The position numbers and the translations under genes are program-made. DNA of 64,000 nt, from the NCBI GenBank assembly GCA_014058105.1, contig JACGCM010002205.1:310001-374000 (forward strand), written 5' to 3'. The DNA comes from Kingdonia uniflora (Eukaryota; Streptophyta; Magnoliopsida; Ranunculales; Circaeasteraceae). The notes under the pieces are model-generated. The model did not search any database. It was not told where the DNA came from and saw only the letters and a list, made by a program, of their open reading frames with translations. Positions 36,170 through 48,173 of this stretch are shown one piece after another (position 1 is the first letter of the stretch; each line of letters starts with the position of its first letter).

Positions 36170-39100
36170 ATGGTGACGACAAGGACTCAGGCTCGAAAGT
36201 CTAGGATTCATAGGAAGATGGAGGAATAACGCATCAGGTATTTTGGATACCAACCATTGTATCTTCCAATACCAATTCCTGTATCTCCTACCTACCATCG
36301 TATATCATATGAAAAAGTGATGGAGGTGTGAGATGATCATTACCAGATGGTACGTTTCCACTATCTGCCTATATTTGAGGCAGAGTGCCGAAATGGTCTT
36401 CGGTTGCTAGCGGAGGAGGTTGTGACAACTGAAGATGAAGCAACAAGTATTCGTTCAAGGGAGTCTCGTTGGTACCCTTCTAATGAATGGGTCTTGTTAA
36501 ATAAATAAGGCATTTTGTCTGTCTCTAGTATGCGGAGTGAGGGTTATGGTGGAAGAGGTGGCGATGATGGAGGGGATCAATTTCTTCTATGAACCATAGA
36601 TTTTGGCCATGATGAAGATCTTTCATCTGTAATTTCCAGTTCTAACAGTTTCTCGGATCTTACAGCATGGGATCAGGGTTTGGAAGTTGCTTTAATTTTT
36701 CAGCATCTTCTTTGCGGGTTCCTGGAAAGTAATTTGAACTCTAACTTTGTAAAGTAATCTGTTGTAATTATTAGGAACATTTTGTTATATGTAAAGTATT
36801 TTATAGGAGAAATCTTCAAACTAATGAAATGTCGATGTCCTGGTATTTTGTTTCCTTGTATCAAACTTGTTTGTGTAGTTTTTTGGTATAAAATAGGAGT
36901 CTGTCAATAGGAGTTAGTTATCATGGGGTATAATGGGGATAAACGAGCTATAAAGAGTTCCGTGTGCATGATGGTAAGTGGCAGTGATAGGTGAGTGTTG
37001 AAAATTTAGAGGAGTTCAAAAACGTGACTTGGTAGAAGTAATTATATATTGTATTCTGCGATCTTTGTACTCGATTTGGATGATAGAGTGTTTCGAACTG
37101 TGAGAAAGGGTTGATATTGATCTGTAGGTGCAAATGCTAGATTTGCTTAATCTTGTAAGTTGCCATCATTATATTTGCTCGTATAATATCTGAGGAGATA
37201 TTTCATACTACGGAAAGAATGACTTGTCACAATATTTTGTATTTGATGTTGATATTCTGCTGTTTCGAAAATGTTTTCAAAAATATTTATCTTAGCAAAA
37301 TCTGTGGGGTAATCTGGATTTGCGAAGATCTTCCTCGTGGCTATATGTAGTGATTCCTTACTATTATGATTTGTATCATCCGTAAGGATAATTTTTCTTT
37401 GAAGGTAGTGTGATTAAGCATGGTGAGGACTCGTTCTCAGCGTGCTCAGCAGGCAGTAGATGGTCGTTTCCATATCAAGGTTTCCATATCAAGGCAGTAG
37501 ATGGTCGTATTAGATGATGAAGGTAAGCGTGTAGAGTATGATCTCTTTTTCTGGTGCGATGTATTTCAGAGGTCGTTGCTGAGTGCCACGGTACGGGAGC
37601 TGACTGTTTGACAGCTCGCGTGTGACAAGATCGTTGAAGGGGATGTAAGGGCAGCAAATAGAGAGATAATTTTGTATGGGGAGGCGTACCATGAGGGTTG
37701 CTTTAGATGTAACTGGTAAGCTTGGTAAGCTCGAAGTATGAGAGCTCGTACGAAGTATTTTGTTTTTAGTATTCTGTGTTGGAACCCTAATAAATGTAAG
37801 ATGAGGAATTTTGAGAGAATAAAGTAATGTGATATCTCGATATGCTTGAATAAGAATAAAGTATTATGTTTTACTATTTGTCGACGGATATTCTGTAAGA
37901 CAGCTGTATGATTTTAGCAACTGTATAAATATCTTTGAATTTTGAATATTGATATATTTTAGGAATGTTGTACGATCTTGGTAGGGTATAAAAGTATGGT
38001 GATTGGTCGTTTTTACTGTGTTTGAGGAAGAGGTGCAAAATTGTTTAATAGTAGATAATTGGGATAGACGTAATGACGGTAGACGTTATTACAGAAGTCA
38101 TGATGATGCCTTTAACTGAAAAGATGTGACTGCAGAGACAAAGGAGGTGACTGACACGTGTTTGAAAGAGCCGTCATTTCACAAACCGAGGGAGAGTACA
38201 AAAATGCGCCTCTCTCCCCCTCATAGTTGTTTACAGTTTCAAAGAGAGAAAAAAGTGTTGTGAATCTTATTTCCAAGGAGATGAAATGTTTAAGCTCTAA
38301 GCATGATTTGAGAAGGAAATCTTCATCAGGCGATAGAAAATTATCGGGAAAGCGACGGGAGTGCTCAATCTCGGCAAGACGTCTGGGCAAAGAAGAAGAT
38401 TATTATTCTTTAAGTACAGGTTGGTAATATAAAGCTCTGTTTGTTTGATTTGTTTAGTAATCTGGATGATATTTGTAGTAATCTATTTGATATGTATAGT
38501 AACCTGTTTTATATGTGTGGTAACCACTTTGATATGTGTATCTGATAATATAGGGGTTTTGGGTTTTTTGAATAAATATGAGAGAGTTTTAGAATTGAAG
38601 ATTTTTTGTATATGAACAGACTATTGAGAGAGAAAATGCTTGCTTGAAGAAGGTGAGGGAAAATTAAAAATGATTGATTGTTGCTTTTTGTTTTGGGAAA
38701 TTGTAGGTAGACGTATTGTGGGTAAAAGGTGGGGTTGTGGTTAATGTATGTAGTATTGAGATAATGATAAAATATGTTTTGTATCTATAGGTCCAGTATG
38801 CGTTCGAAACCTAACATTCCCATTAGTAAATTTGTAGTATCTTCGAGTTTGGATGAAACATCATCTCCGGGGAGGAAGGACGATTGTAGTACCATGGAAA
38901 AAATTATGAATAGTATAGAAATGATCGTAGAGGTTGGGGGGGGGGGGGGGGGGGGCAGTAGTATTATTGTAGGAATTGAGAAGGAGGATAGATAACAAAA
39001 AGAGAAAGTTTTTATCATTTACCCAGAGGGAGTGGATGTAGGAAAAACATACTTGAAATATAAAAAGAAATTATAAGGAGAATGGGGGACTTATGTGGAG

Positions 39101-39841
39101 GACCAAGGTCTCTGGTTCAGGGACTATATCCTCGGTAAAAGGGAGGAGGTGGTATGCTACCAAGTCCCATGCTTGGAGAAGTGAAAGAAGGATAGAAGGA
39201 TTAGTAAGGAGGTTAATCTCTCATATTATAATGGCCTTGGGCTATTAGGCCTGAATGATGGTTTTTTGTGCTTCTTGAATCTGGTTGTATATGGCCTTAG
39301 AATTCCTCTGACCTACTTTCAGAAAGGAGTTATGAATTTGTTACAGTGTTGCCCTACCCAATTAAATGGAAATCTTTATGGAACAATGAGGGTATGTGAG
39401 GCATTGAATGAAAAATGGAGGAAGGTAGGGACTACGAAGTAGTTCGAAGCTGAAGATGTGATGAAGTTTTATAAATGGAAATATGCCAAAGGTCGAAGTA
39501 GTGGTTACCTGTATAGTGATTCAGCTAGACCAAAATTCTTTAATTTTGAATCTGCAGGTAGACCTTGGAACCACCACCTTGTGTGGATAGAGGGTAATTG
39601 TATGCAGGTTCCAGATGAACCGGCGCTCGAACTGAACCATAGATATTATAATTTGAGTAAGTAATTTTGGCTAATCTTCAAATAACAAATAACTTGTCTT
39701 CGATCTGCTACTTAATGTTGTATTCCTTATTTTGGCAGAACCCAACCTTTATCTACGCTTGATAAGGCGAGTTTGTTTAACTGTGTTGCTCGAGATCAGG
39801 ATGAGTTAAAGAAGGTACTTGGTGAGCTTGGTTATCTATAA
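36170..39841 (+). pseudogene. antisense, spliced ORF of a Tat-type element (putative gypsy-type transposon domain)
   Basis: It opens MVTTRTQARKSRIHRKMEE at about 36170, 350 bp inside the LTR at 35820, running opposite to the element. A second MVRTRSQRAQQAVDG start is at 37421. The 3' part is the best preserved: FIIYPEGVDVGKTYLKYKKK (about 39015), GLNDGFLCFLNLVVYGLRIP (39249), CCPTQLNGNLYGTMRVCEAL and FEAEDVMKFYKWKYAKGRSS (39440), SARPKFFNFESAGRPW. This pattern resembles the plant transposon-associated Transposase_28 (putative gypsy-type) family. A donor at 39661 and acceptor ending at 39738 join NLSK to TQPLSTLDKASLFNC and lead to a clean stop at 39839-39841. Stops at several points show it is damaged. 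Biochemical function is unknown. Confidence 0.55.
38936..38955 (+). repeat. run of 20 G inside the antisense ORF
   Basis: Twenty consecutive G would encode poly-Gly in the local ORF 38774-38995 (EVGGGGGGGSS). It has the same length as the G-run before the LTR at 20832. Confidence 0.9.
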
Positions 39842-39884
39842 GGATAAAAGGGTAGATACAATGCCCCTAGTCATGAGTATAAAT

Positions 39885-40030
39885 TAGGGCTGACAATTTG
39901 ACTAGGACACGTTAACCCGACACGAACCTGACCCAAATTCTGCAGGTTTGGGTTTAGCAATTACGGGTTTCGGGTTAATTTGGGACGACCCAACTAACCT
40001 ATTAAAATAACGGGCTGGGTTTAGGTTTCA
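39885..40030. mobile_element. truncated hAT-like element end
   Basis: Begins TAGGGCTGACAATTTG and continues with repeated CCCGACACGAACC and GGGTTTGGGTT words. It resembles the end at 301 read in reverse. No matching right end was found. Confidence 0.5.
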
Positions 40031-40391
40031 CTATCCCGGTTCCGGGATGACTCGCGAAACATTTTAGCTCGAATGTTATTTAATGTTATACCAACTTCTC
40101 CGTGAAAAATACTGCTTGGATAAATATGGTAACAATTCTTTCCTTCTCCACTATTTGATTATACTCACTTTTTTTCTTTCTTTCTCTCATGGGTTAACCT
40201 TTTGTTATACCATCCTCTCTTTATCTCCCTCTCTCATGAATGTTCTCTCATCAAATCTCTTAATCTAATTTGTACATTTTCTGTGGATTGTTATCGTCTA
40301 CTAGAGGAAAGTCAAGCCTCTCTCCGGTGAGCTTTTTTATTTTGGCTTAAGTGGAGGCAATTTAGTTGAAATTGAGGCGGTTACTTTCAGT

Positions 40392-40858
40392 TAGGGCTGT
40401 CAATGGTAAGGACTAAACCCGTTACCCGATCCAATCCGATCCATTGGTAAAGGATTAGGATTGGCTTTTTAGATCCATTAAGAAACCCAGTCTGTTAAGG
40501 TCCGATCCACTAAGCTAAGTGTTGGATAAGGATTCACCTCAGCCCGATCCGTTAAAAATTTGATCCGTTAAGCTACATACTACTTGATATAATATTGGAA
40601 TTATCTATAACAAAGAAGGTTATTTTTGTCTCTAAAATAATCAACTCTTTATTTTTGTCTATAAAATACTCAACTCATTAACAGTAATAGACCGGATCGG
40701 TTCAGGTTAGGATCATGGTTATCATTAACGGATTAGATACGGTTTTGAATCCTATGATCTTAATGGACTTAGGATCGGGTTGGGTTTTAGGATTTTCATA
40801 ACGGACTGGACTAGGATCGACTGAGATCTTAGTTCAACCCTGTCCATTGACAGCCCTA
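40392..40858. mobile_element. hAT MITE with 8-bp target duplication (467 bp)
   Basis: TAGGGCTGTCAATGG at the left end and CCATTGACAGCCCTA at the right end are perfect 15-bp inverted repeats. CTTTCAGT flanks both sides (40384-40391 and 40859-40866), an 8-bp target duplication as made by hAT transposases. The interior repeats GATCCG- and GGATTAGG-like words and has no coding potential, so it needs a transposase in trans. Confidence 0.92.
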
Positions 40859-40866
40859 CTTTCAGT

Positions 40867-41569
40867 TACCATTATAGCAGAATCTTATACCTGTTATATT
40901 AATTAAAATTAAATATCGATATAGGACTGAGATCCTCACTTGTAAGGGGATAAGGGGACTATATATTTTTTTCTCCCTCTATAAAATTTCTCAAGTTTGA
41001 CCTTTTAAAAATCATTTTTATTTTCTCTCTCTAGAATCCGTTAATGTTGTTTCCTCAAGTTTTTTCAAATCTCTTCAATCTTGCTCAAACTTCAATCAAA
41101 TATGGTAGATCAAGATGAGTATTCATCTAGTCACGGCAAATGATAGGTGAGATTCACCACAACTAGAGTTCAACTTGGTTGATTCAAGCTCTCTAGTTGG
41201 CCTAAGATTGTGGACACATATATTATGGTTGTCAATTTGCTTATCCAAAAAATTAGCAACTACAATTATCTACAAAATTTGTGCTATTTGTGCCAAGTAT
41301 TAATGGCAAGGACGTGAAGAATGGAACCCCTTATGCTCCCAGTGATTTCTAAAGTGAAAGATGCCAAAAACGGTTGTTTGGACCCCTTATGCTCATGGTA
41401 ATTTATTTTTATAGTTGCTGAAGCTTATGAAAGGCTATCCCCAATTAAGATGGAACTAGGAGGGCACAAACTTTTCTGGAACTTCCTATGCATTCATCAC
41501 ATGGAGATGGGGAACACAAAGTTTATTACTCAAGGTTGGATATTTATAGAAATGTGGTGTTGGGATTAT
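40867..41569. other. intergenic, no supported gene
   Basis: No domain-bearing ORF is seen. The ORF 41450-41701 overlaps the start of the next LTR and is not a gene. Confidence 0.45.
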
Positions 41570-42132
41570 AATGCCTATTTTAGTATTTTGAATGAACTGA
41601 AAGCATCGGGCTTCAGTAGCAGCGAACTACCAAATTGTCAGGCTCACACAAAACCTGGGGTCATACACCCTATTGATGTTGAAACCTGGGCCATGAACTA
41701 AGGAGTGACGTGGCTCGAGCCCTACAGGGATATTGAAGAATTAGTCAAGGACACCTGTCCCCACGAACTGGTAGTTACATGAATGGCCTCCAGAAGCTCC
41801 GCCACTTTTCCTCCCAATCCAGAAGAAAGTTTTGCCACCTATGAACCGAAGATGAGATCTATAAATATGACAGAAGTGGTAGGAAACAAGGACACGATTT
41901 TAGAGATAAGAATCACACAGTGAGAAATATTATAGAGTACCAAGTTTTGTAATTTGTAATATCCTTGCAATAAAGTCATTCTTCTAAATCCTTGAGTTGA
42001 GGTCGTGGTTTTTACCTATTCAAAGGTTTCTATGCGAAACACGAGCCACTTTCTGTTATATGTTCACAATTGTTTGTGCTACAGGTACATTTGGTGTAAG
42101 AGACAATTCGAGTTACGAATTTAGGTCTTTAA
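41570..42132 (+). repeat. 5' LTR of element A
   Basis: Aligns with the LTR of element C: TCAGGCTCACAC, GACACCTGTCCCC, GAGGTCGTGGTTTTTACCTA and GTACATTTGGTGTAAGAG. The left end is estimated from that alignment, and the last bases (GTCTTTAAA) are diverged from the usual GCCATTACA. Confidence 0.65.
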
Positions 42133-42829
42133 ATTTGGTGTTGTCTGTGGGAAAGAAGATACTTACCATAAAATCCTAAGGCCAACAGCTTTACAAATAT
42201 CATCAATAATAGTTATGGTGAATACCAATAGAGTAGCCTCATAAATGCAACTGTAGTTCGCCTCCATCAAACCAGATCAGGTAGCAGAATTAATGGCAAA
42301 CTTTGATCCCAAAATGATGAAACAAAATGATCTTGAACACCAGTTGGACCAAGATCGAGAACTCCGTAGCAAGGAGTTAGGAGAAGAATGAAGAATATGG
42401 CAGTTGGAATGCAAGCGATATGAAGAATAGATGACCATTCTCTAAACCTCTTTGAAAGCTCTATAAAAAAATCAATAGGGACCAGCTCCTAGAGACATAG
42501 AAGTTGTGCCTGCTCATTCCAAAATATTAATGTAAGACAGACTGGGACCTTGGGGAGCCATGATTAGAGGGGCAGCTAGACAAACGTGTAATAATCTATA
42601 GGAACCAGAAGCTTTGGTCCATCAAGGATGTGAAGATTAGTTTAAAGCTAGTAGATGACGTCGACACTTAAAATGACAAGAAGATGAATCGTAGCCTCCA
42701 GTCAGGGTACCAATTAGGGAAAGGTTGAACGAAAGTAGTAGAAATCATAACCCAAGACCGACGATACAATCGGTTCCAGTACCACGTCAATATGTAACAC
42801 AAGAACACATATACCTATGAATCAAAAAA

Positions 42830-43715
42830 CTCATAGAAACCTAAACTTTATGTAACAAGGACGAATTGAGCAAATTACAAGGAAGTCAGATAGCTAGAGC
42901 ATTGGGACTATATTCAAACTTAAATCACATTCTATGCTACTTGTTCATGATGTTTTTATTATCTTCTTGAAGAGTCCATCTTTACATTCGATCAGTTGCA
43001 AAAACTCTTCATGAAAACTTATGCTCAAAACAAAGATAGGGAAGAGAATTTGTATACGCTAATAGGTCCCAAACAGTCCTAGGGAGAGAAACTCGAAGTA
43101 TTCGCTAAGAATTTTCTCAAACAAGCCAAAAAAGTAGATAATCTAGATCAAAAGACTACAGTCTCAGCCTTTTCCAATGCCTTATAGATCGAATGTAAAG
43201 AGAAAGAATACTTATATTTAAATAAACCCACGCCCTTGGAGGAAATGATTAAAAAGGTAAATGGGCATATTGGCCTGGAAATGATGATGGCCGAATGGCA
43301 TAAATCAATTTAAAATATCCTAACTACAAAAGGTCCGATTACAGATAGAAACTGTAATCGAAGTAGTAGTGAACAAGGCGATACAAAGCGAGCTAAAATA
43401 GAAGAAGGCAAGACTTGAAAGGGGAACTTACTACCGAAGCTTGTCCTTCCAAAATTAAAAATCAAGCTCTCAAAGATCTACCCAATACTGACAAAGACAA
43501 GTTCTTCCATAATGCTCAACCACTAGAACCAATTGAAGGAAGACCTTACTGTAACCACCACAAGGTTACGTACTATGACAGTGATAGATGCTATGCCATA
43601 CAGAGATTGATGGAATGCATTTTAATGGACGAAAGGATGCACAAATACATCATCGAACTCAAAGGATGCACAAATGTGATCTATAAGAAACAGGTCGATA
43701 GCATTCAAGTGTAGG
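42830..43715 (+). pseudogene. element A gag, broken
   Basis: Contains readable gag blocks in several frames, ending in the ORF 43415-43714 with FHNAQPLEPIEGRPYCNHHKVTYYDSD, which parallels the FGLHHKVNHHTTDNCYTLQRLLE block of element C and represents the Cys-His region of Tat gag. Stops and frameshifts are frequent. Confidence 0.65.
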
Positions 43716-43949
43716 GAGATTCTGATAAGAAGTACTTGTACCATCTTTACATTAATCATATGGTCGAGATTTACTAGATCAACAATTCGACCTGATTCAT
43801 AAGAAGAAGGTTGATACAGTGCCATGATCTTACAGTACTGGAGAAAGAAGCTAGGCTCTTACCTGAGTCAAGTCATAGGCAAATTGGCATTTCATTCTAA
43901 GATTGTGACATAGGCCACATAAAGTTTCTACATGACGATGCTAAAAATG

Positions 43950-46233
43950 AAAAACTTGTATCATGCTAAAAATGAAAAACTTTGTTATGCGCACAATGAT
44001 TATAGATATGGGTAGCGCTATAGAAGTTCTTTTTTAGAGTACAATTAAGCAAATGGGACTTATAGAAAAGGTAAAACCAAGAAACCTGAATATTAACGGA
44101 TTCAATAGATCCAAAGAAGAAAGGGTTGGAAGAATTTTTCTACCTATAACAGCTAAACCAATATCCCTCGACGTTACATTCTATGTGATCAATGCAAAGT
44201 CTCAATACTTAGGAATCATGGGTCGTTACTAGTTATACAACATTTAAGTAATACCTTCTTCATACTATCAAGCACTTCATTTCAAACATAACAGGGGAAT
44301 ATACAAGATCAAAGGAAGTCAGAAGCTTGCTCAGGCTTATGAAATTACATTATTTAATATAATCGACACACCAGATGAATTTTCCTTATAACACTTATAA
44401 CATTCTATAGTCAAACTCACAGAGTACACTAAGATTGAAGGTCACAACAGAGGAACATTTGTCGGTACAATTCCCATTCAATAAAAAAAGAAGCTTTAAT
44501 GCAGTTCCTTTGAGCCGATATAGATGTGTTAGCCTGCCACAAGATGAGTATTAAAGATAAAGTTACAGCAGTCAAACAAAAGTAGAGGAGACTCTCACCT
44601 TGATACAGGGAAGAAGTCGACAAAGAGATCGAAAAATTAATCAAATAGGTTTCATCCAATAAGCCAAGTAACCAGATTGGATCTCAAACATAGTAGCGGT
44701 TCCAAAGAAGAATGGGAAGTTTTGGGTTTGTGTTGACTTCACTAAACTCAACAAACACACACTAAGGGACAACTTCCCTCTCCTAATCATCCACCAAATT
44801 TAAGACTCAATTACAAGACATGAGCTATTTCCATGATGGACGCCGTTACGGGATACAATCATATCTCTCTCTTAGATGAAGATCAAGAAAATACTACATT
44901 TATCACTAAAAGAGGCCTCTAATGTTATAAAGTTATGCCATTCAGACTGAAGAACGCAAGAGCAACTTACTAACGATTAATGACAAACATATTCAAAGAT
45001 TACCATGGAAAGACCATAGAAGTATACATTGATAACATGCTATGCAAATGCTTAAAGAAGGAAGATCATGTTGTAGACCTTGAGGTAATCTTTAACATAT
45101 TACGATCATATAGAATGAAACTCAATCTAGAGAAATGTCAATTTGGAGTACACAATGGGAAGTTCCTTGGACAACTGATCAGCAAGAAAGGGATAGAAGC
45201 GAACCCAAACCAGATTTGAGCTCTCATATCCATGCCATCACCAAGAACTAAAAAAGATGTACAAAAGTTAGTTGGCAAGAATGTAGCTATCAAAAGATTT
45301 ATTTTAAAATCATCGTATCGGTGCTGATGGTTGGTCATGCTATTTTGTGGATTTACCAGAAGAGGTAAAGGAATACAAAATACAAAAATTGATTGGACTG
45401 AAGAATGTGCAGTTGCTTTTCAAGAACTAAAAAAGTATATTAGAAAGTCTCTAGTGATGAGCACGTCGATAGAAAATGAGGACTTAACAATCTACCTCGC
45501 AGTAACAGAAAATTCTCTGAGATCCTTCCATATTTGATTAGAAGGAAAAATTAAGAAGTTACTGTATTTCATAAGAAAAACGCTTACTCCAGTAGTGACG
45601 AGATATACTAAAATTGAGAAGCTCCTCTTAACACTTATCTACACATCACATAAACTGAAATACTATTTCCAAGCACATTCGGTGAAAGTTATGATGAACT
45701 TCCCCCTTCGGGAGTACTATCTAAGAAAGAGAAATCGCGATGAGTCTAGCAACGGTTGGATTGTTTGAGAGAGCACAATATTAAATTTGAACAAAGAACA
45801 TTAGAGAAGGGACAAGCTGTAGTCAACTTCTTGGCTGACTTTCCAGTAGAAGATGCTGATTGGGAAGAACATAACCCTGAACTAACTATAAAACATGAAA
45901 TTGATTAGCCTAACACCTTTGAGGAAGTAGCAGAGTGGGTAACAAAAGATGGTTGATGATTACTTACAGTGGGAATTGTAAGGATCACTCCATCAAATGA
46001 TAGAATCGAAAAATCAATAAGGCTTAATTTTAAAGCCCCGAATAATGTCACAGAGTATGAGGGCATAATCCATGGGTTGAATATGGCATTACAAATCGGA
46101 GTACCTGAAATATTGGTGTACACCGATTCGCTGCTAATAGTTCATCATTACTCTGAACGATACACGAAGAATGTAACGATGGTCGATTATACAACAATGG
46201 TAGCCGAAAGAATGAGTAAATTCAATAAAGCAA
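43950..46233 (+). pseudogene. element A protease, RT, RNase H and second RNase H, broken
   Basis: Protease is marked by IMGRY-type sequence near 44220 and its C-terminal tail GIYKIKGSQKLAQAYE near 44290. RT contains VPKKNGKFWVCVDF (44700) and DYHGKTIEVYIDNMLCKCLK (45000), with YIDN where YxDD is expected. RNase H is at 45331-45640, and the second RNase H (45969-46238) has NVTEYEGIIHGLNMALQIGV and VYTDSLLIVHHYSERYTKN. Nothing resembling integrase follows. Confidence 0.75.
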
Positions 46234-46799
46234 AGTAGTGGCTTATTCTACATCTCGGACTCATGCTTCATCTTTAACCATCATACGACCACTCGACCTC
46301 ATTAACAGACACGTTGCACAGTGTATAACACATTGCAGTTACAGAGTTATAGTAATCATTTTCGACCTCTACATCAGCAGTTCAAGGCAGCGAACAATCA
46401 ATCATCAATGGATCCATTACAAAACAACAAGATCAGACCGTTACACAATTAAATTAAAGTTTATTAAATATATATTGCAACGTCCATCATTAAGGATAAT
46501 AATGGTCATTAAACGGTCATATTATAAGACCTATAAATAAGACCAAAGAATTCCAGATGAAGGATGGATGAATGCTTACTGAAACTTTATACTAAAATGC
46601 TCAGAACATCTCTTGTAATATCTAGCAACTATCAATAAGCTTTTCTCTTTCTAAACACCATTTAAGGTCATGGTTTTTAACCTATTCAAAGGTTTTCCAT
46701 GCTAAACTTTGTGTTAACATTCATTTATTATTCATATAGACTCTCTGAATATCCTTGGTGTAAAGGCTAAGTTCGAGGTACAAAATTAGGCTATTACAT
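46234..46799 (+). repeat. 5' LTR of element B
   Basis: Starts AGTAGTGGCTTATTCTACATC and ends TTAGGCTATTACA. It is followed by TTTGGCACCATCTGTAGGAA, the primer site used by this family. It matches the LTR at 35062-35820 on the other strand. Confidence 0.8.
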
Positions 46800-46869
46800 T
46801 TGGCACCATCTGTAGGAACGTAGTTCTTAAACTCATTGTCTTAGAAAAAAGTTGATTATCTCTCTACGA

Positions 46870-47960
46870 CATGACACTTCCAAACCAGAGTACACCAATT
46901 TCTCCAAGAGAAGAAAATGCTGCCTTAGCAGAACTGCGGGCCAATCTTAACTCCAAAACTGAAAGGCAAGCCGCCCTAGAATAATAGCTGTCAAGCGTGC
47001 TTGACGCGCTGAAGATTCTGCAAACTCAATAAATCGCAACTATGAAGAACAAAGACATGTTACCAGTAGCTTTATGGGTCTCTGTTCTTGACAAGATAAA
47101 ACCTCATGCAAACAATCTGGGGGGTGAAACTCATAAGTAATATGGGGGTGCGCTCGCTCTGATACAGGAAGTTCACCAAGAAGTTAATGGTGGACTTGAA
47201 GGAGTCAGACAAGCAGAATAGCCACTCCAAGGAAGAGTTTGAATTCCAGCATGTGATCGATTAAGTGAAGGAAGTGGTGACCATAACCCTCGAGAAGGAC
47301 GCGTCCCACGATTAACTATTACAGCTCGCCAGTACGTGACTTAAAAACATGTTAAAAAATGTATCAAAGAACTGTTCGACGCCCAGGCTCAAGCCACTAA
47401 AGGCATTCACAACAGGTTACAAAAAAATCTGATCGCTTAAGAATTATTGGATGGCGAAGTTCCTACCGACTTCCGCACATCATAACTTCGAAAGTATAAA
47501 GGAAATGATCCAGTGGAGCACGTTCAAGAATTCTAGGATGCTTTTTGGCCTATATTCTACATCCAACCACATTCTATGTTGGTTCTTTCCTACTAGTTTA
47601 TTTGGCGAGCCTTTACGATGGTTCTATTCACCTCCTGAAGGGTCCATTACGACTTTTGAACAATTGCAGGAACTTTTCGCAAAGAACTATTCACATAACA
47701 GAGATAAGGAGGAGAATTTATATTTTATATTCAGCCTTAAGCAAGTATTAGGAGAAAAGCTTGAAGAGTTTACTAAGAAATTTTTAGAATTGGCGTGAAA
47801 GGTGGACCGACTCGACCAGAAGATTACTACTTTTGCCTTCACCAATGCTTTACTCTTAGATAGTAGGGCGAATATACTTTCAAGAAAAGGCGCATACAAT
47901 GACATTAAATTTATAGCTTTTGTAGAGATGCTATTAAAATTTAATAGCAATGGCATATTT
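46870..47960 (+). pseudogene. element B gag, broken
   Basis: Opens MTLPNQSTPISPREENAALA at about 46871, then a stop-interrupted N-terminal region. The ORF 47451-47798 has the retrotransposon gag core: LFGEPLRWFYSPPEGSITTF, FEQLQELFAKNYSHNRDKEE and LYFIFSLKQVLGEKLEEFTK. It parallels gag of element C (57.5-57.9 kb). Confidence 0.75.
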
Positions 47961-48173
47961 TGGTAAGTGCTATTGTTTATACGAATGAAACAACATAAAT
48001 CGTGGGTGTTTATTTCATATACTTTTTGATAACACTTTTACCCGCCATAGTTGTGGGGAAACAATCTAACTTTTTTGTAAAAATTTCAATCTCCCGTTGA
48101 CTTTCACAAAAAATATTCCTTCGCACGACTCTGCTGGTTTACAAATTTCTCCAACAAAAACAAAATTTTCAAA

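Larger units (their letters stand above)
41570..46233 (+). mobile_element. Tat-type gypsy element A, 3' part lost
   Basis: A diverged 5' LTR (about 41570-42132) is followed by the primer site TTTGGTGTTGTCTGTGGG, gag, protease, RT, RNase H and a second RNase H domain. The element then stops at 46233, exactly where the LTR of element B begins. Integrase and the 3' LTR are missing. The dual RNase H organisation is that of the plant Tat lineage. Confidence 0.8.
46234..47960 (+). mobile_element. Tat-type gypsy element B, 5' LTR and gag only
   Basis: The LTR, primer site and gag are present. The element breaks off near 47960, with no pol and no second LTR. Its LTR cuts the second RNase H domain of element A, so B most likely inserted into A and was later truncated. 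Confidence 0.75.
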
